From positions 24,890,367 to 24,954,366 of the forward strand of contig CM049308.1 in NCBI GenBank assembly GCA_026874595.1: 64,000 nt of DNA, given 5' to 3'. The DNA comes from Sipunculus nudus. Its lineage: Eukaryota > Annelida > Sipuncula > Golfingiida > Sipunculidae. Made by a program: the position numbers and the translations under genes. Numbering within the stretch: the stretch's first letter is position 1; the number at the start of each line of letters is the position of its first letter. The notes beneath the pieces were generated by a model. It worked only from the letters and a program-made list of their open reading frames with translations. It had not been told where the DNA came from and ran no database searches. Below, one piece after another: positions 1 to 13,705 of the stretch.

Positions 1-710
1 TATTATCCTGAACTGATGAACGATGTTATGGTACTGGTGATGGTGTGTAATGAACATATTGCTCGCCGCGATTGCAATATCTTATTACGTTTATTTCTTG
101 CTCCATACAATCGGGTATCAACTCTTATAATCCCTTGACTGTCGCTGGTAAACATAAAGTTATTTCTCTCAACATCATTCTTATGTACAGATAGGCAGGA
201 ACATGGAAAGAATGCAAGCACGCCAGAGACAAGTACCTGTGCCACACTACGCTTCGTTGTCAGGGACACCGCATATTTTAGCATTTATAATTGAGTATGG
301 CTACACTACGCAGAATCTGAGAACTACCCTGCAAGTTAGGGTTTGTGGGTATTGAAATCTGAGCCCCACTATGTACCCGGGGCTTCTAAATACAACGTAG
401 GTATAAATGTAGTGTAGAGGATAATTTAAAGTAGGCCTATGTTGGATAAGAAAACTATTGCAAAGTATTCCACTGATGTCAAATTATTTACGAAGAATGT
501 GATTTCAAATTTTTCATTAAAAAATCAAATCTTAGGATTCACGTATAGATTACAATATTACATTTAAGGCACCGTGTTCGGTGTATGTGATAGTCGATTT
601 TGTTTGAACAAATATGTCTTATGAAAAAAATCATGTGGAATATAAAAAGAGTAAATAAAATACAATTTTAATTTAATATTTTATATATTAATTTAATGAT
701 ATTTTAATTA

Positions 711-829
711 ATGGACCGGACCGCTTCGACCAGTCCACCTACTGGACAGGACCGCCTACAGATGGACCGGACCAGGATCGGACCGCTTGTGAGATGAACC
801 AGACCAAAAGGAGCTGGTCCGGTCCGGTA
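711..829. repeat. Short palindromic repeat with GGACCGGACC ends
   Basis: The left side carries ATGGACCGGACCGC, the middle several ACCGGACC/GGACCGC copies, and the right end GGTCCGGTCCGG, the complement of the left. It looks like a small foldback or MITE-type repeat; no clear target duplication was seen. Confidence 0.45.
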
Positions 830-2179
830 ACACTAGGCACAAGACAAAGAATCAGATCAACAGATTGTTGGGTTTAAACTTGAGTGGGTCGCACAATGCG
901 ATACTAGGCGCCCGTTGGTCTGATTACAGTTCTTTGCCCTGTACCAGCCCTGGTGGTGAAACCCGATGAATATTGCTATACAAATTTAAGCAGCGGTTAC
1001 AGCGAAGGAGTTAGAGATTGACTGCAGTGTATATAACTGCTGCGTGTCGAGTGTACATGGAGAGAAGGCCGTGGCTCTGGTATACAAGTTTCCAAGACCG
1101 TTATCCTTCAATACTGACGATATAAGTTTAATTTAATACTAATCAAATACCCATATTTTCTTAAAAAAAAAAAAAAAAAAAAAAGTGTACTCTTGTTCTT
1201 CTGATTGATCGTATAAAACTGTAAGCCTTTGAATTATATACAATAGGTAAAGGGATGCGTAAGTGGAAGTCAACGGACTCAATATGTCAATAGGAATTTC
1301 AAAATAGTTAAGCTTAATTGGGCTAGCAGTGGTAGAACCCTGCCATTTGGAAGATTTTTCGGGGATCAAAATTGTCAATCCACATAAAAGCAAGGCATTT
1401 ACTGGATCCAAAATTTCTGGACTGGCATTTTATTAATGAAATATCTGTTTTCAGTGACTGGTGTAAAAAAAAGTATTGTATTGCACGACATTGTACAGAT
1501 GTCACTTTTTTTTATCTTGCCTAAATTCAGAATTTTATACATGTATGTGAACTTTCTAGATGACGCGATTATTCTTTTAATGAGCAGAAAATAAAGTATT
1601 TCATGATGCATTAAAAAAGGCAATCTGGAAGAGACCTGTAAAAATAATTATCGACCGAGATTAGCCACATTATGCAGGTCTCATTTTGAATATTTATATC
1701 ATTCTATCATATACACGTATATTACCTTGCGTAGTTTAAATAATTCCTGATAGATGGCGTCCAGTAGCTCTTTAGCGAAAGCATGTCAAATTTCTCAGAA
1801 ATTATATAAAAAAAAATTTGAAATCCCCCTCGGGATGGCAAATAAACAGCTTTAATTTCCGAAGAGTTTGACAGGTGAGTAAAAAAGGCAAGTAGCACCA
1901 CCGTATGTATAATATAGATAGCTGACGTCACTGACTGGGCTGTAATTTTTAGCGAACCTGTGAGCTCATGCTTACGCGATGGTGCGGCGTCGACCTCGTA
2001 CGTCGTGCGTCGTCTGTACGTTAACCATAGCTATCCCAAATATGGCAGGAGCTAGCATCACCAAATTTATTGCAAATAATCAGTCATCTGAAAAACTCTA
2101 TCGTATTTTGTTTATTCTTTTCAAACTTCATTTTCTCAGATTTTATAGGGAAAAGCTAAAAAAGCTTTAGAAATCTTCT

Positions 2180-2910
2180 TCTCCGAAACTGTCGAGCCAA
2201 ATTGTCCAATATTTCACAGAAATGATCCCTGGAACAATCTTTCTCAAGTTTGTTCGGATAATTCCAGTTCGGAGATTTTTGGCCGAGTACAGGAAGTTGA
2301 ACTTTGTCATCTGTCCAAAAAAGCATATTAAAATTTCAATCTCAGAAACAGCTGGAGCTATCATCACCAAATTTTATGCCAATGTTGGTCACATAGGCCA
2401 TATCTGAAATTGAGGTATTGGTGGTGCCACCTGAATCGGCCTTTTTTGTACGGGGACATCAGTGCCTGTATAACACTGAGGGCTACAAGAAACTTCTTTT
2501 CTGAAACCATATGGCCAAAATGTTTAATATTGCACAGAAATGATCCTAGGGTAGTGCTTTCTGAAGTTTGTTCAAATGGTCTCTTTTCAGTGACTCTTAG
2601 CTAAGTTACGGGAAGCTGATTTTAGTCATATGCCATAACAGCCCATTTCAGCTCAGTGGCTAAAAAGATCTTCTTCTAAAAAACCACTGGGCCAAATTCT
2701 TAAATCTCAAACATTAATTTTCCTCAGATGTTGATAATTCAAGTTTGTTCAAATGGTTTTGGTTCAGTGCTTTTTTGCTGAGTTACGGGAAGCTGAACTA
2801 AGCCAGTTTGCTGTATCTTCATATATGAGTTACCAACCTGCGAAACGTTTTTCGACTGATGCCACTGAAGCCAGTTTGTTAAATATTTTACAAGAATAAT
2901 CCCTACAATA
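2180..2910. repeat. Degenerate repeats of about 250-300 bp
   Basis: Related segments beginning with GCCAAAtTgTtaAATAttt-CACAGAAATGATCC recur near 2198, 2513 and (more decayed) 2690 and 2872. Each is followed by AAGTTTGTTC and a GGAAGCTGA block. About three to four diverged copies; no coding potential recognised. Confidence 0.5.
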
Positions 2911-3555
2911 ATTCTTATAATGATTGTCATTAAGGGTTCCGCATGAATGTTTTTTGGCTGAATTATTGAGATTGAATTGAGTCATTTTACTATATATGTT
3001 AGCTGTGTGATGCTGTTACATCTAGCCTGGCACTAGTTTATCAGCATCTATTACATCATGCCACTAGACATTTAGATTTCAGGTTATCTTTGGTTAATAC
3101 TGACAAGAATTTTTTTAAAACTTTTAAAAATTTAGATTTAAGATTTAAGTTATTCATCATACCAGGCAATGTTACAATCATGGATATTCAGCTCTCTGTG
3201 GCTCTATAAATCCAACTGTACATTGATTATAAATTATTGGTATCCCAACTCAACTTAATTCAAGAATTTGCCATCAATGAGATATATCTGTATTTTAATT
3301 TTGGATTTAGCAAGCATCTGTAATAATTTTACATATATTCCTTATTTCTTTTTTTATAAAAAGTCAGCTGAAAAGCATTTTGTATCGGGAAAATTAATTT
3401 CAAAGTTATTTCTAGTAGGGACCACTTTTGTGTACAGATGGCAGCACTTGGTTTACCATTGGTAGATTGCCAGTGCCTTGATGTTGAGCCAAGATGATGT
3501 CAGCTCTATAAATAGTTTTGGAACAGTGCCAGGATTGGAAAAAATGCAGCCAGGT

Positions 3556-3800
3556 ATGGGTCAAGAGTTCACTCAGTGCAGTAGCTGCGTTCTATTTATA
3601 GATTTGGCAGACTGCTCACTGCATCAGATTTGGCACCAAAGTTCAGCCTGGATCTGTTTATAGCTTTGGCAGACTGCAAACTGTGTCAGATTATGCAGCA
3701 CGTCAAGAGTTCACTCAGTGCAGTCAGGTACAGGTCAAAAGTTCACTCAGTCTAGCCAGGTGCAGGTCAAGAGTTCACTTAGTACAGTAGCTTGAGGCAG
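3556..3800. repeat. Short direct repeats (GTCAAGAGTTCACTCAGTGCAG family)
   Basis: The core GGTCAAGAGTTCACT is repeated at about 3556, 3696, 3733 and 3766 with spacings as short as 32-37 bp between the last three. Probably a small decayed minisatellite. Confidence 0.5.
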
Positions 3801-3939
3801 CAATTTGACACATTTCACTCGGGGGCAACTGCCTTACTCAGCTAAGCCTCGTCAGCCCAGTACATCAAACTCTTGGGAAGTTTGATGTATTGGCCTGATA
3901 TTTTGACTTGTCTATGCGTCTTTGATGGTATTCTCATTT

Positions 3940-5560
3940 ACAATACAGGTGGTGCCACCTACATTGACTTTTGCAGTGTATTTGCCTTCTTATTTCTACA
4001 GAGGAATTTGATACATCAGCCTAAAATTGGGCATGTTTATACATATCGGGTTGTTTTATAGTGTACAAGACTGGTGGCGCCACCTACAGTAATTTTTGCA
4101 CAGTGTATGTCCCTGCTTATTTCACAGGAGGGGTTTGACATATCAGTCTGACATTGGGCATATGTATATATCCCTTTGTTGTATACAAGACTGGTGGTGC
4201 CAGCTACAATTATTGTATCGGCCAAAACAGAGATTTGCGGATACTATGATTTCAGTCGGACGCCGCCGCCACCACCACCGCCGCATAGGTTTCCACAGAA
4301 CTCCTCTGTAACCACTGGGCAGATTTTTTTTTAAATTCAGAATCATGATCGGGTCACATATGAACTGCTGCGCCCTCATTTTTGGTTGACCCCTGGCCTT
4401 TCCACCCTGCCCAGCGTCCATTTGTGCGTCTGTTTTCACACATAAACCCACAAATCTCGGGAACCGTTTGACCGTTCAGGCTAAAAATTTTGCACGAATG
4501 TAGCCCTTGGATAGCTTTATATTATACACTAAAATGGTGGCGCCACCTGCAACAATTTTCGCACAGTTCATCTGCCTTGGGATAAAAACACTCATATCTC
4601 TGCATTGGTTGGACTTATCCACCTGAAAATTTGCGTGTGTATACATCTTGGACAGCTTTCTTGATGTTATGACAGGTGGCGCCACATACATTCACGTTTT
4701 AGCTGCAGACATCCAAGCCCATATCTCGGGAACCATTTAACCGATTGGGCAAAACATTTGCATATTTATAGATCTCACATAGCTCTTTATCATACACAAA
4801 ACTGGTGGCGCCACCTGCAATCATTTTTGCACATTGTCCGTCTGTTTGTTTGCCGTTAGATAAAATCACTCAAATCTCGGCAGAGGTTTGACATGTCTGC
4901 CTAAAATTTTGCAGGTTTATACATCTTGGACAGCTTTCTGGATTTTGTGGCAGGTGGCGCCACCTACATTTATTTATACTGCAAACATTCAGGCTTATAT
5001 CTCAGGACTGGTTTGACATATCCCCCTGAAATTTTGCATGTGTATAGATCTCACATAGCTCTTAATCATACACATGTTTGGTGGCGCCACCTGCCATCAT
5101 TTTTGCACAGCGTCCGTATGTTTGTCTGCCGTGGGCTAAAATCACTCATATCTCAGTAGTGGTTTGACATATCTGCCTAAAATTTTGCATGTTTATACAT
5201 CTTGGATAGCTTTCTTGATTTTGTGGCAGATGGCGCCACCTACATTTATGTATACGCTGTAGACATTCAGGCTTATATTTCAGGACTGGTTTGACATATC
5301 CCCCTGAAATTTTGCATGTGTATAGATCACACATAGCTCTTAATCATACACAAAAGTGGTGGCCAAACCTGCCACCATTCTTGCACCGCGTCCGTCTGTT
5401 TGTCTAGCATGGGCTAAAATCACTCATATCTCAGTAGTGGTTTGACTTGTCTGCCTAAAATTTTGTATGTTTATAAATCTTGGACAGCTTTCTGGATTTT
5501 GTGGTAGGTGGCGCAACCTACATACACATTTTGGCTGCAGACATCCAGGCTGTCATGCAA
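3940..5560. repeat. Higher-order tandem array around GGTGGCGCCACC
   Basis: Eleven copies of the 12-bp palindrome GGTGGCGCCACC or one- to few-base variants occur at about 3948, 4073, 4193, 4536, 4675, 4804, 4953, 5081, 5229, 5357 and 5507. From 4536 on, two types of spacer alternate, one carrying TTTTGCACAGCGTCCGT and one carrying GCAGACATTCAGGC. The true unit is therefore about 275 bp made of two related halves of about 138 bp. It ends about 330 bp before the first coding exon of gene A. Confidence 0.75.
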
Positions 5561-5895
5561 AACACCTCACTCTATTTCCCCTTGCCACTCAATCCATGCC
5601 TCACTTCATCCGTCCCACTCTGATACTAGCGGATACACATAGACGCTTGTTGACTACCCGTATTCTATTTTTGAATTGTGTGCACTCATGCTAGAATTTC
5701 AGCGATGATGTTTGTTTAATTGTTTCTTGTTCTAAGTGTTTATTTGTTCATATACATGTTACACATGTTCTTGAAAAGTAATGGTCCAGCATTGAAGCAT
5801 TATACCTGGTGTAACCTCATTGCACAGGTTTGAATTAGGCCTGTAGGCCTTGTTATGCACTCGTAGAGTGGTAACTAACTTTGTGTTTTGTACAG

Positions 5896-5938
5896 GATCC
5901 CTTCACTGTGTGAGGAGTAGTTGTAAATCACCAACAGC
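5896..5938 (+). promoter_or_regulatory. 5' leader of gene A in the first coding exon
   Basis: A polypyrimidine tract ending in tacag (5891-5895) gives a splice acceptor, so these 43 bases are untranslated exon ahead of the ATG. The start context has A at -3 and G at +4. No upstream ATG occurs in this piece, unlike the equivalent leader of gene B. Confidence 0.6.
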
Positions 5939-6074
5939 ATGGCTCTGAAGATACAGGAGAGATTGTACGTGATGACCCGGAGCGGGGAACGTGAAATCCA
6001 GCTTTGTGTTGGAGACATCACCGCCCTGCCAGTGGAGGATACTGTTGACGTTATACTGGTGTCTGCTTACGGCG
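5939..6074 (+). CDS. Gene A coding exon 1 (macro-like, GDIT motif)
   Basis: 136 nt, residues 1-45 plus the first base of codon 46; donor gtaaat at 6075. It encodes the start MALKIQERLY, the strand-loop QLCVGDIT (GDIT is a hallmark of macro domains) and VDVILVSAY. Gene B exon 1 has the same length and phase. Confidence 0.9.
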
Positions 6075-9000
6075 GTAAATAAAAAAAGTTGTATTAATCC
6101 ATTACGGACAAGAATTTTTTTTTTCAATTTCTATTCCGCATGATGAGGCCCCCCCCCCCCCCCCCCCACACACACACACGATTTATCTCTCTTTCCTTCT
6201 CTCTGTTTGTCTGTCTGTCTGTCTGTCTATCTCTCTGTCTGTCTCTCTTTCTCTCCTTTTTGGGGAAATGTTACAGCAAATCTTAAATATCTCAAGAATT
6301 CTTAATGGTTTGTTCAAAATTATGATATATATATATACTTTTTGTTCGTATCGTATCTTGAGAAAATGTATCGTAACAGCCTTATTTTTTACAGTTCCTA
6401 AATGTATATTATCCACCCTTACAGGGTACTACCCTAAAAATCCATCGTACGTGACTGGTGCCTTGTATGAGAGACTGGGGATTGATGTAGACGCCATGTC
6501 CAAGGACATGAAGTGGGACCTGAGGTCTACATTCAACTGCTGGTTGTCTCATCGGCTGCAAAATGATGTACCCTACAGGTAACACAGGCTTAACACCACT
6601 TATCCTATCTGCGGCGTATTTCCTCTGTTCTACGTTTAAATTCACTTGCATTACAGCTAGGGGTGCTACATGTCAACTTGCAACACGGTTTCAAAATAAC
6701 GGATACCGTCAAGATAACGCGCATTGTTCTAATAAGCACAGTTGGGTATTTCTACAAAAAATGTCGCATTTCATGTCCCGAAACTATATTTGTTACTGAG
6801 AAATTAGCAAATGCTAAAAATGACATGAATATCCATTCAGATTGTTGCTAAAGATATTACCATTATTATGAGATAAAAATAATTTAAATCGGGGCAGAAA
6901 TACATACAGAAAAAAAGCTGCAAATGTTACTATACCCTTAAATTTCCGTTGTCCCTTTCTCTCGGATCTTAAATTCAAAACAGCGTTTTTCTGTAACCAC
7001 TGTTCCATTTATATAGATTTTGTTTTCCACGTTGTCACAGCGGTGAAAGTTTATTAAGATGATATTTTTTGCTTGATTTTTCCTGACCGTTTTGTTTTTA
7101 ATACAAAAATTTGGATATAAAAAGTATGTCTCCCAAAATATACTCGGCACCGTTACCTGACCTTTTGACCTTGCAGCGCGTGAACAGAAACCACTTTGCT
7201 GATGCAGGGAGCAGCGTTTATTAGAGTTCAGGAAATTTTGTACACATAATCCACAATTAAATTTAGTAACTGTCATATCAGTGTTCTCTGTTAATCATTA
7301 AAGGGTTAAAAAAAATCACCGTATGTTTATTTGGACTCGACACCGTTACACCTGCGAAAAAATTAACCGTCACATATAACTCTTCGAAAATGGCTTCCTC
7401 TTGTTGTTCATATAGTGATAACTCGTGCTGCCCCCTTAGGGACGGTATGGAAGTAATTTTTGTCCTGCATTTGACGGTATAGATGAAAAAAACTCGGCAC
7501 CGTTACCACTCGAAACCGTTACCTGCATGAAAAATAACGGTGTCGAGAGCAAGGTAACGGTGTCGAGAACTTGGTATTAAATCCAAATTATTGAAATAGA
7601 ATTTGAAACATATTTTGGGCTAAATATTTTAAACATTTGCGTTTCTTCTATTCAAACAGACATTTGCTTGTTTTAATACATAATACTGGTATTCAAGTAG
7701 TCACTACGGTTATTTTTACTTCAGAAGCTCGACTCCGTTACCTATGCTCAACACCGTTATCTATGCTCAACACCGTTACCTAGAGGATTTGAAACCATGT
7801 TTAAATTTTATTTTCTGTGCATTCAAAAAAATTAACAAGGTATTTCGACTCAAATTCTGAAGGTACATGTACCAAAGTACAAAGTAAATCCCTGCAAATG
7901 CACCCCTCTGGAAGCAAAAATAGGAATAGAGACAATGTTTTCAAAAGTTAATTAAAAATAAGAAAATATGTTCTTTTTACACACTTTTTTTTGTTAAATT
8001 CATAACTGAAATTTATGTTTTGATTTTATCAAAGGCTATTAATTTTAATTTTATCGAAAATCACAAAAAAAATCTAGTCAAAACTATTTCTGAAATGTGC
8101 AAGTGAGATTTTACTGCATGTAACGGTGTCGAGAAAAAGGTTCATATTTTCCCCTTACCTGGACTATTTATAAAAAAAGGAAACTGAAAAGTGCACTACT
8201 TGCATAATTTTACAATTCTAACGATATTTTTCTACAAATTAAGTTTTGTTATATCCAAATCAAGATTTAAAAAAAAATCACCAAGAAAACCCTTGAAATG
8301 CGACGTTTTCTGTAGAAATACCCAGTACTGTCTTTCCATGTATCCGCAAAAAAAAGTATCCGTTAAAAACGTACGTTCGTTCCATAGTGCGCAGTCCGCA
8401 AAAACTGTTTCCATAAGTACGTACGTTTTTTTTGCGGATACCCTTTCACGTGCCTCCTTTAAAACTGTAAGGACGACAGGCAGGAAGAAGATCAATATGT
8501 CTCATTTCACCTGGCGCCGGGGCACTGTTTGGAAATGCAGGCATTTTTGCCATCCGCAAAACGGATGAATCGCTCACCGATCCGTTTCGATGCTGTCCGT
8601 TTTTGCGGATACGCATGCGGAGCACGTTAAAACGTACATATGGAAACCGTTCATCTTAAAAAGAGGGATCCGATTTTTTGCGTACGAGACGTACGAGATT
8701 TATGGATGAATGGAAACACAGCTTAACTCAAACCAACTGGTCATAGCTTACACGGAGACCTATGGTAAATCATGGTAATTCATACGCTTTGCGAGAGCCC
8801 TGGGAGATCCTTTAAGAAAATTATAGACATTCTACTTAACGAAAACATTATATCTCAGCTGAAAAATGTCGTGTTCTTCATAAATCGAAGATATTTTAAT
8901 CGAAAGCATATGTAAAATAGACTTCGGCATTGTTTTTATTATTGATAAGCACTGGTCAGTGGTGATAAGAGGCAAAAATATCCCCCCCCCCCCCCCCCCC

Positions 9001-9719
9001 CGTGTTCTCCCCAAGCCGCTTTTGGGCTAGGAGCGTCCTATATAATTTTTAACAATGTATCACCTGCCAGCAGTTGATCCGGCTGTCTTGGCAAAGGCCA
9101 CGCAATTAATTGAACATTTCTTATTGGGGACGGTTTCAACCATCGCGGTTGCAATTTTCCTGTTTTCACTCATCAACACTATATTTAGCTAAAGTGCTTA
9201 GTCATTCGAATATTTTTTTTCAATCTGATGTCATAATTACTTATGTTTGCCTGTCATAAAAACAATATTTGATTTTATACGATTTTGTTCCCGGCAAGCG
9301 ATGTAAGTTCTGGAGTTAATAACCTTTTATTGGGCTGTATCTGGAATACTTCCCCGCAAATTTGTGATCAGAGAAAGCTAGAACAAGTTGGGGCTCGATT
9401 ATGAGAGGGAGTATAAAAACGAAACAGCTGATAGATATAAATTAGTTATAGCTCAGTGAAATTTATGCATCATGCAGAGTTTCACTTGGCGTGTGTCCAT
9501 AATAGTATTCGCTCGGCTTTCCTCATAATGCGTAAAACCTCGTAAAACCTTGCTTGGTGCATAACATTTCACTTGGCTATAACCAATACATATGCTCCGT
9601 ATGTTCAACTCATAGAAAGTCTAAGCATCACCTTGCATGCTTAGGTATTACTATATCAGGGATATAATTAGCTGCATTTAACAATGAGAAACTACAAAAT
9701 TAACTTTTACACACAATCA

Positions 9720-9777
<58 letters not shown>

Positions 9778-12700
9778 CACACACACAGAAATATACCACG
9801 GTGTATTCGTGTACATCAATAATGCTGGGTTTTCAGCAACCTAAAGATTAGAAAACACCTTGACAATATTTTTCCCGTTTTTGAATGAGTGAAAGTCAAA
9901 TAAAAAAAAATCTAATTCAGGGAAAGTCAGGGGATTCGATTGGCCGAATAGTGAAAATGGTTTGTCTGTCATATTTTTCTCATGTTAAAAAGTGTGTCTA
10001 CTGGTTGTTATGGGTTCATAACTGAAATGAGATTTCAGTTATGGGGATCCTCTTATGGAAAAGCGTAGCAGGGGTATATTAGGATATTTGCAAAATAAAC
10101 AGAGAAAATGGAGGCAATTAAGCAAATTTCTTACCAATAATGGCTAATAAACTGTTCTGGGGTAAAAATAAATTATGTAGAAGTGCCCTTATAAGGAAAT
10201 TGTTAAGATTTCAACTCCTGTTGGTTTTTTTTAGCCTGCCATGCTGTCATGTTTATCTTTTGTCACATGACCCTGTCCTTGACCTTATTGATATGAGAAA
10301 AGTTTTCTTCTGATTATTGTTAGGTCATGGGTGACCAGAGTTCTCGCCTCAGCAACATGGCTGTGTCAGTGATGGTCTTCTGCTCTTCTCTTCATGATAA
10401 ATTGCTGTTATATCATATATAACATAAACAGAAGACTCCACATGTATGGAAACTGATATATAAAGAATATATAGGTTGAGTGAACATATTTTAAGCTGCA
10501 TCTTATTCTTAATTACTCTTTTATTCTTTCCTTCTGATAAATCAGAAGGACCGCTACGATATTTCGTAAGAACATATTCAAGGCTGTGTATGGAGCCCGG
10601 GTCACCTGGTGTGTAATTCTCAGCCTTGCACCAAGGCAAGTCTACTGGATGAATGGTGTGGTATATATTCATAGGGTGGGGCGGTGGGGTGGAAATACCC
10701 TTGTTTGGTGTGTTGTATCTTTGTCCTTTCCTTTACAGGTACCTCCTTTGCTTTGACGTACATTTTACAGACCCGTTCCAGGCAGTACAGGAGCTGTTCC
10801 GAGCGTTCATGCCGATCTTTAACACACAAACCAAGACCGTCATCACACCGCTCTTGTCGACCGGTGGAGCGGTAAGTAATCAGGCCACCAGAGGTAGTTC
10901 GCTCCAATTCATTCGGAGTTCCTGAAAATGTCCGAATTCATAATTACGGTACTATCGCGTATGCATCTCAGCGCCATCTTTTGTGAAACATAATAGTTGA
11001 GCGACTCGTATTTTCTTCAATTGTTGACGGTGCCGAAAACAGGTAATGCTCCTAATTAAAAAGAAAACAATTATGGTTACTGTTGAATAAAATCCACAGT
11101 CATATAGGCCTAAAAACAATTTTCATTATTTTCCCAAAAGAATAATCAAATTAATTAATTTCCTTAACATCATTATTTATTGAGATATCAAAATAAAATT
11201 TCATTGTCCAATATGATGAAAAGCTAGTGTGTTGATAGAGTACATCATCAACAAGCGGGATTTCTTTGGAACAATTTACTATTTGATCTAAGGGATGCTA
11301 ATAAGGGTAGATAAGTTTATAAATTTCTTAATCCGTATTTGGGTAAAACAAATTTGTGGGTGAACCTGGGTGGTCCTTCGGAGTGCAATACCATCGATTT
11401 GTTTTTTAAGCTTTTGCCGTAAGGAGGGAGGACAACTAACATAGGCCGCGTCTGTCCGTCCGTCCCACCCCATCACTGAAGGAACACTTTCCTAGTAAAA
11501 CACATGGCGAGGGTCAATTTTTGGATCAAGGCCCCAATTGTTCCTCTTTCTTCTGCCATTTATTGTTTGCACTAGATATCAAATATTGGCGATTTTCAGT
11601 AGATGAAATGTTTGCACAATATTAGTCTTATCTAATGTCACAGATTTGTGCCTGATATCTGTTTTTGACCTTGACCTCATTCCCAAGGCCGTACACTCCG
11701 TACCCGTTTCTCCATTAGCGCCCATGTATGTCCTGTTCGAAGGTTTCTCTTGCTATCGCTTGGCGATGGTAGAGCGTTAGTTTCAATATTTTATAGATTA
11801 ATGACTGGACAACGCCTGGCTTTTATAGCGTTTATATATTTATAGGGACGAGATCCAGTACAGATGTTGAAGACGATCGTGAGTTTGACCTTTGACTGGA
11901 TGCAGATGGGGCTCCCCCTACAGGTGCTAAAGATAGTTGTATACTCCCCGGATCTCAGTAAACCGGACAAAATGGTGACTGAGTGTACTCAGGCCTTCAG
12001 CGTCCTGGCAAAAGAACTGCGAGCCAAAAACGCTATACCAGAGGTGAGATAACACTTGATAGATAACATTCAGGTATATACAGTAAAACCACAAAATACG
12101 GCCATCAACAGGACTTCGATAAAGTGGTCGCATTTTCGAGGTGGTCGTCTAAGTGAGGTCTTCTATAAAGAGCAATAAAGAATCAAGACATGTAGCGAAC
12201 AAGTGGTCATTATTTAAAGGGGGTCGCTAAACCGAAGTGGTGGCGAGGTTTTACTGCATACAAGTAGCTGTGTCCATTAATTTGGTGGACTATCCTTTCA
12301 CCTTTCCCTATAATAACTACCCCAGCCGTGAATACGCGACTCAATAGCCGGATAAGTCTTCCTGGATTAGTGACATAAGTCATAGGTATGAACGCACTCT
12401 AACAGCCAAATATCCTTTTGCCTAAATACCATGGTAAATAGTCGATATTCTTTACGATCTGTACGAGTGATAAATTAACACAAAAGAATACATGTTAGAC
12501 CATTAACCAAAGTGTAAATAGAACTTTATGGTAAAAAATCAACTGTCTGGCGTACAAGTTGACTGTCGTCCAGTAACTAGCGTCTAACATGCTTGTGTTC
12601 ATGCTGTCTGAAATTCTACAAACATTCAAGGGAATTTACAAATATGTTGATTTAAAACAGAATTATCCTCGCATGTGTAAGTTGTTGTAAGAAAGGTCAC

Positions 12701-13465
12701 AAACATATCTGACGACTGATCTGGTTTATTTTAAGTGACAGCTTGCCTGCAGATCATGAGGCGTTGAAAAAAAGTGATAAACTTAGTTGCATCCTCATAG
12801 AGCTTTACAGTATTTCTAAATAAAAAAGGAGGGAAAAAATCCTTCATGTTGAAAGGTTGTCTTCTTTTTTTCCATTGCATATAACTTAATTTCATACTAA
12901 CTCTGTGTTTTATATGATTTTCCATTTATAATTGAACCCCATTATAACTGTTTATACTAGTATAACTGTTTATACAGTATATTCGTGTTTTTTTTTTCGA
13001 TAGGACCCTGCAGTCTTAAATGACGTCTTCCTCATCACGGCAAAAGAGGATGCGGAAATGAAGGATTTCATACTGCGCACGCTCAGAACCGCCAAAGAAC
13101 TTTGTCACGTGATAACACCTGACGATATAGAAGGTCACCAAGATGTCTGGCAGCACAACGTGTACATCGCTATGCAAAGTAGTGCAAAGTCAGTTCCTAT
13201 TATATATTTCTTATAAATACATTATAATTTCTATGATACAGGTGTTCGTACCATCAGTGATCATTAATATATAGGCCTACACTTTATAGTCCGCGTTATC
13301 GGCGAATTTTTAACCAATCCGCGCCAGTTAAACTTTAAAGAAAACTATGCGGGCTCTGGCAGACCAGTTATAGTGCAGAAAGACACTGGTTGCAAATGTT
13401 ATTAAACGCAAAGCCGCTTAAGAGGCAAAATTCTGAAAACAGTTCTGCTCCAAGAGTTAGAATGA

Positions 13466-13518
<53 letters not shown>

Positions 13519-13655
13519 TGCTTGGTTATAAAAACATTTCTGAAATGTATGTTTTCTACATGAAATTTAATTGCATACTTGCCTAATAAGGACACCTGTT
13601 TATTAAGGACAAAATATATGTCAGTCCCTTGAATGTCCGGATTAGACAGGTTTTA

Positions 13656-13705
<50 letters not shown>

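Larger units (their letters stand above)
1..5895. other. Intergenic / 5' flank of gene A, repeat-rich
   Basis: I find no convincing coding exon here. The stretch holds a palindromic GGACCGGACC cluster (about 711-829), a poly-A run near 1168, degenerate repeats (about 2180-2900), short direct repeats (about 3556-3790) and the GGTGGCGCCACC array (about 3948-5520). A splice acceptor at 5891-5895 (tacag) just before the first coding exon of gene A means that an upstream non-coding exon should lie somewhere in or left of this region, but I could not locate it. Confidence 0.5.
6579..10738 (+). other. Gene A intron 2 (4.16 kb)
   Basis: This is the largest intron of gene A. It contains the CTCGACACCGTTACC motif cluster (7143-8133), a TCCGCAAAA inverted-repeat segment (about 8340-8700), a poly-C tract (about 8983-9001) and a (TA)n tract (9721-9773). 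No exon with homology to gene B lies in it. Confidence 0.6.

Noticed and set aside
8191-8568. 125-residue open frame in gene A intron 2
   Set aside because: It overlaps a repeat with TCCGCAAAA inverted segments, is Lys/Ser-rich without recognisable motifs, and an antisense frame of similar length exists.
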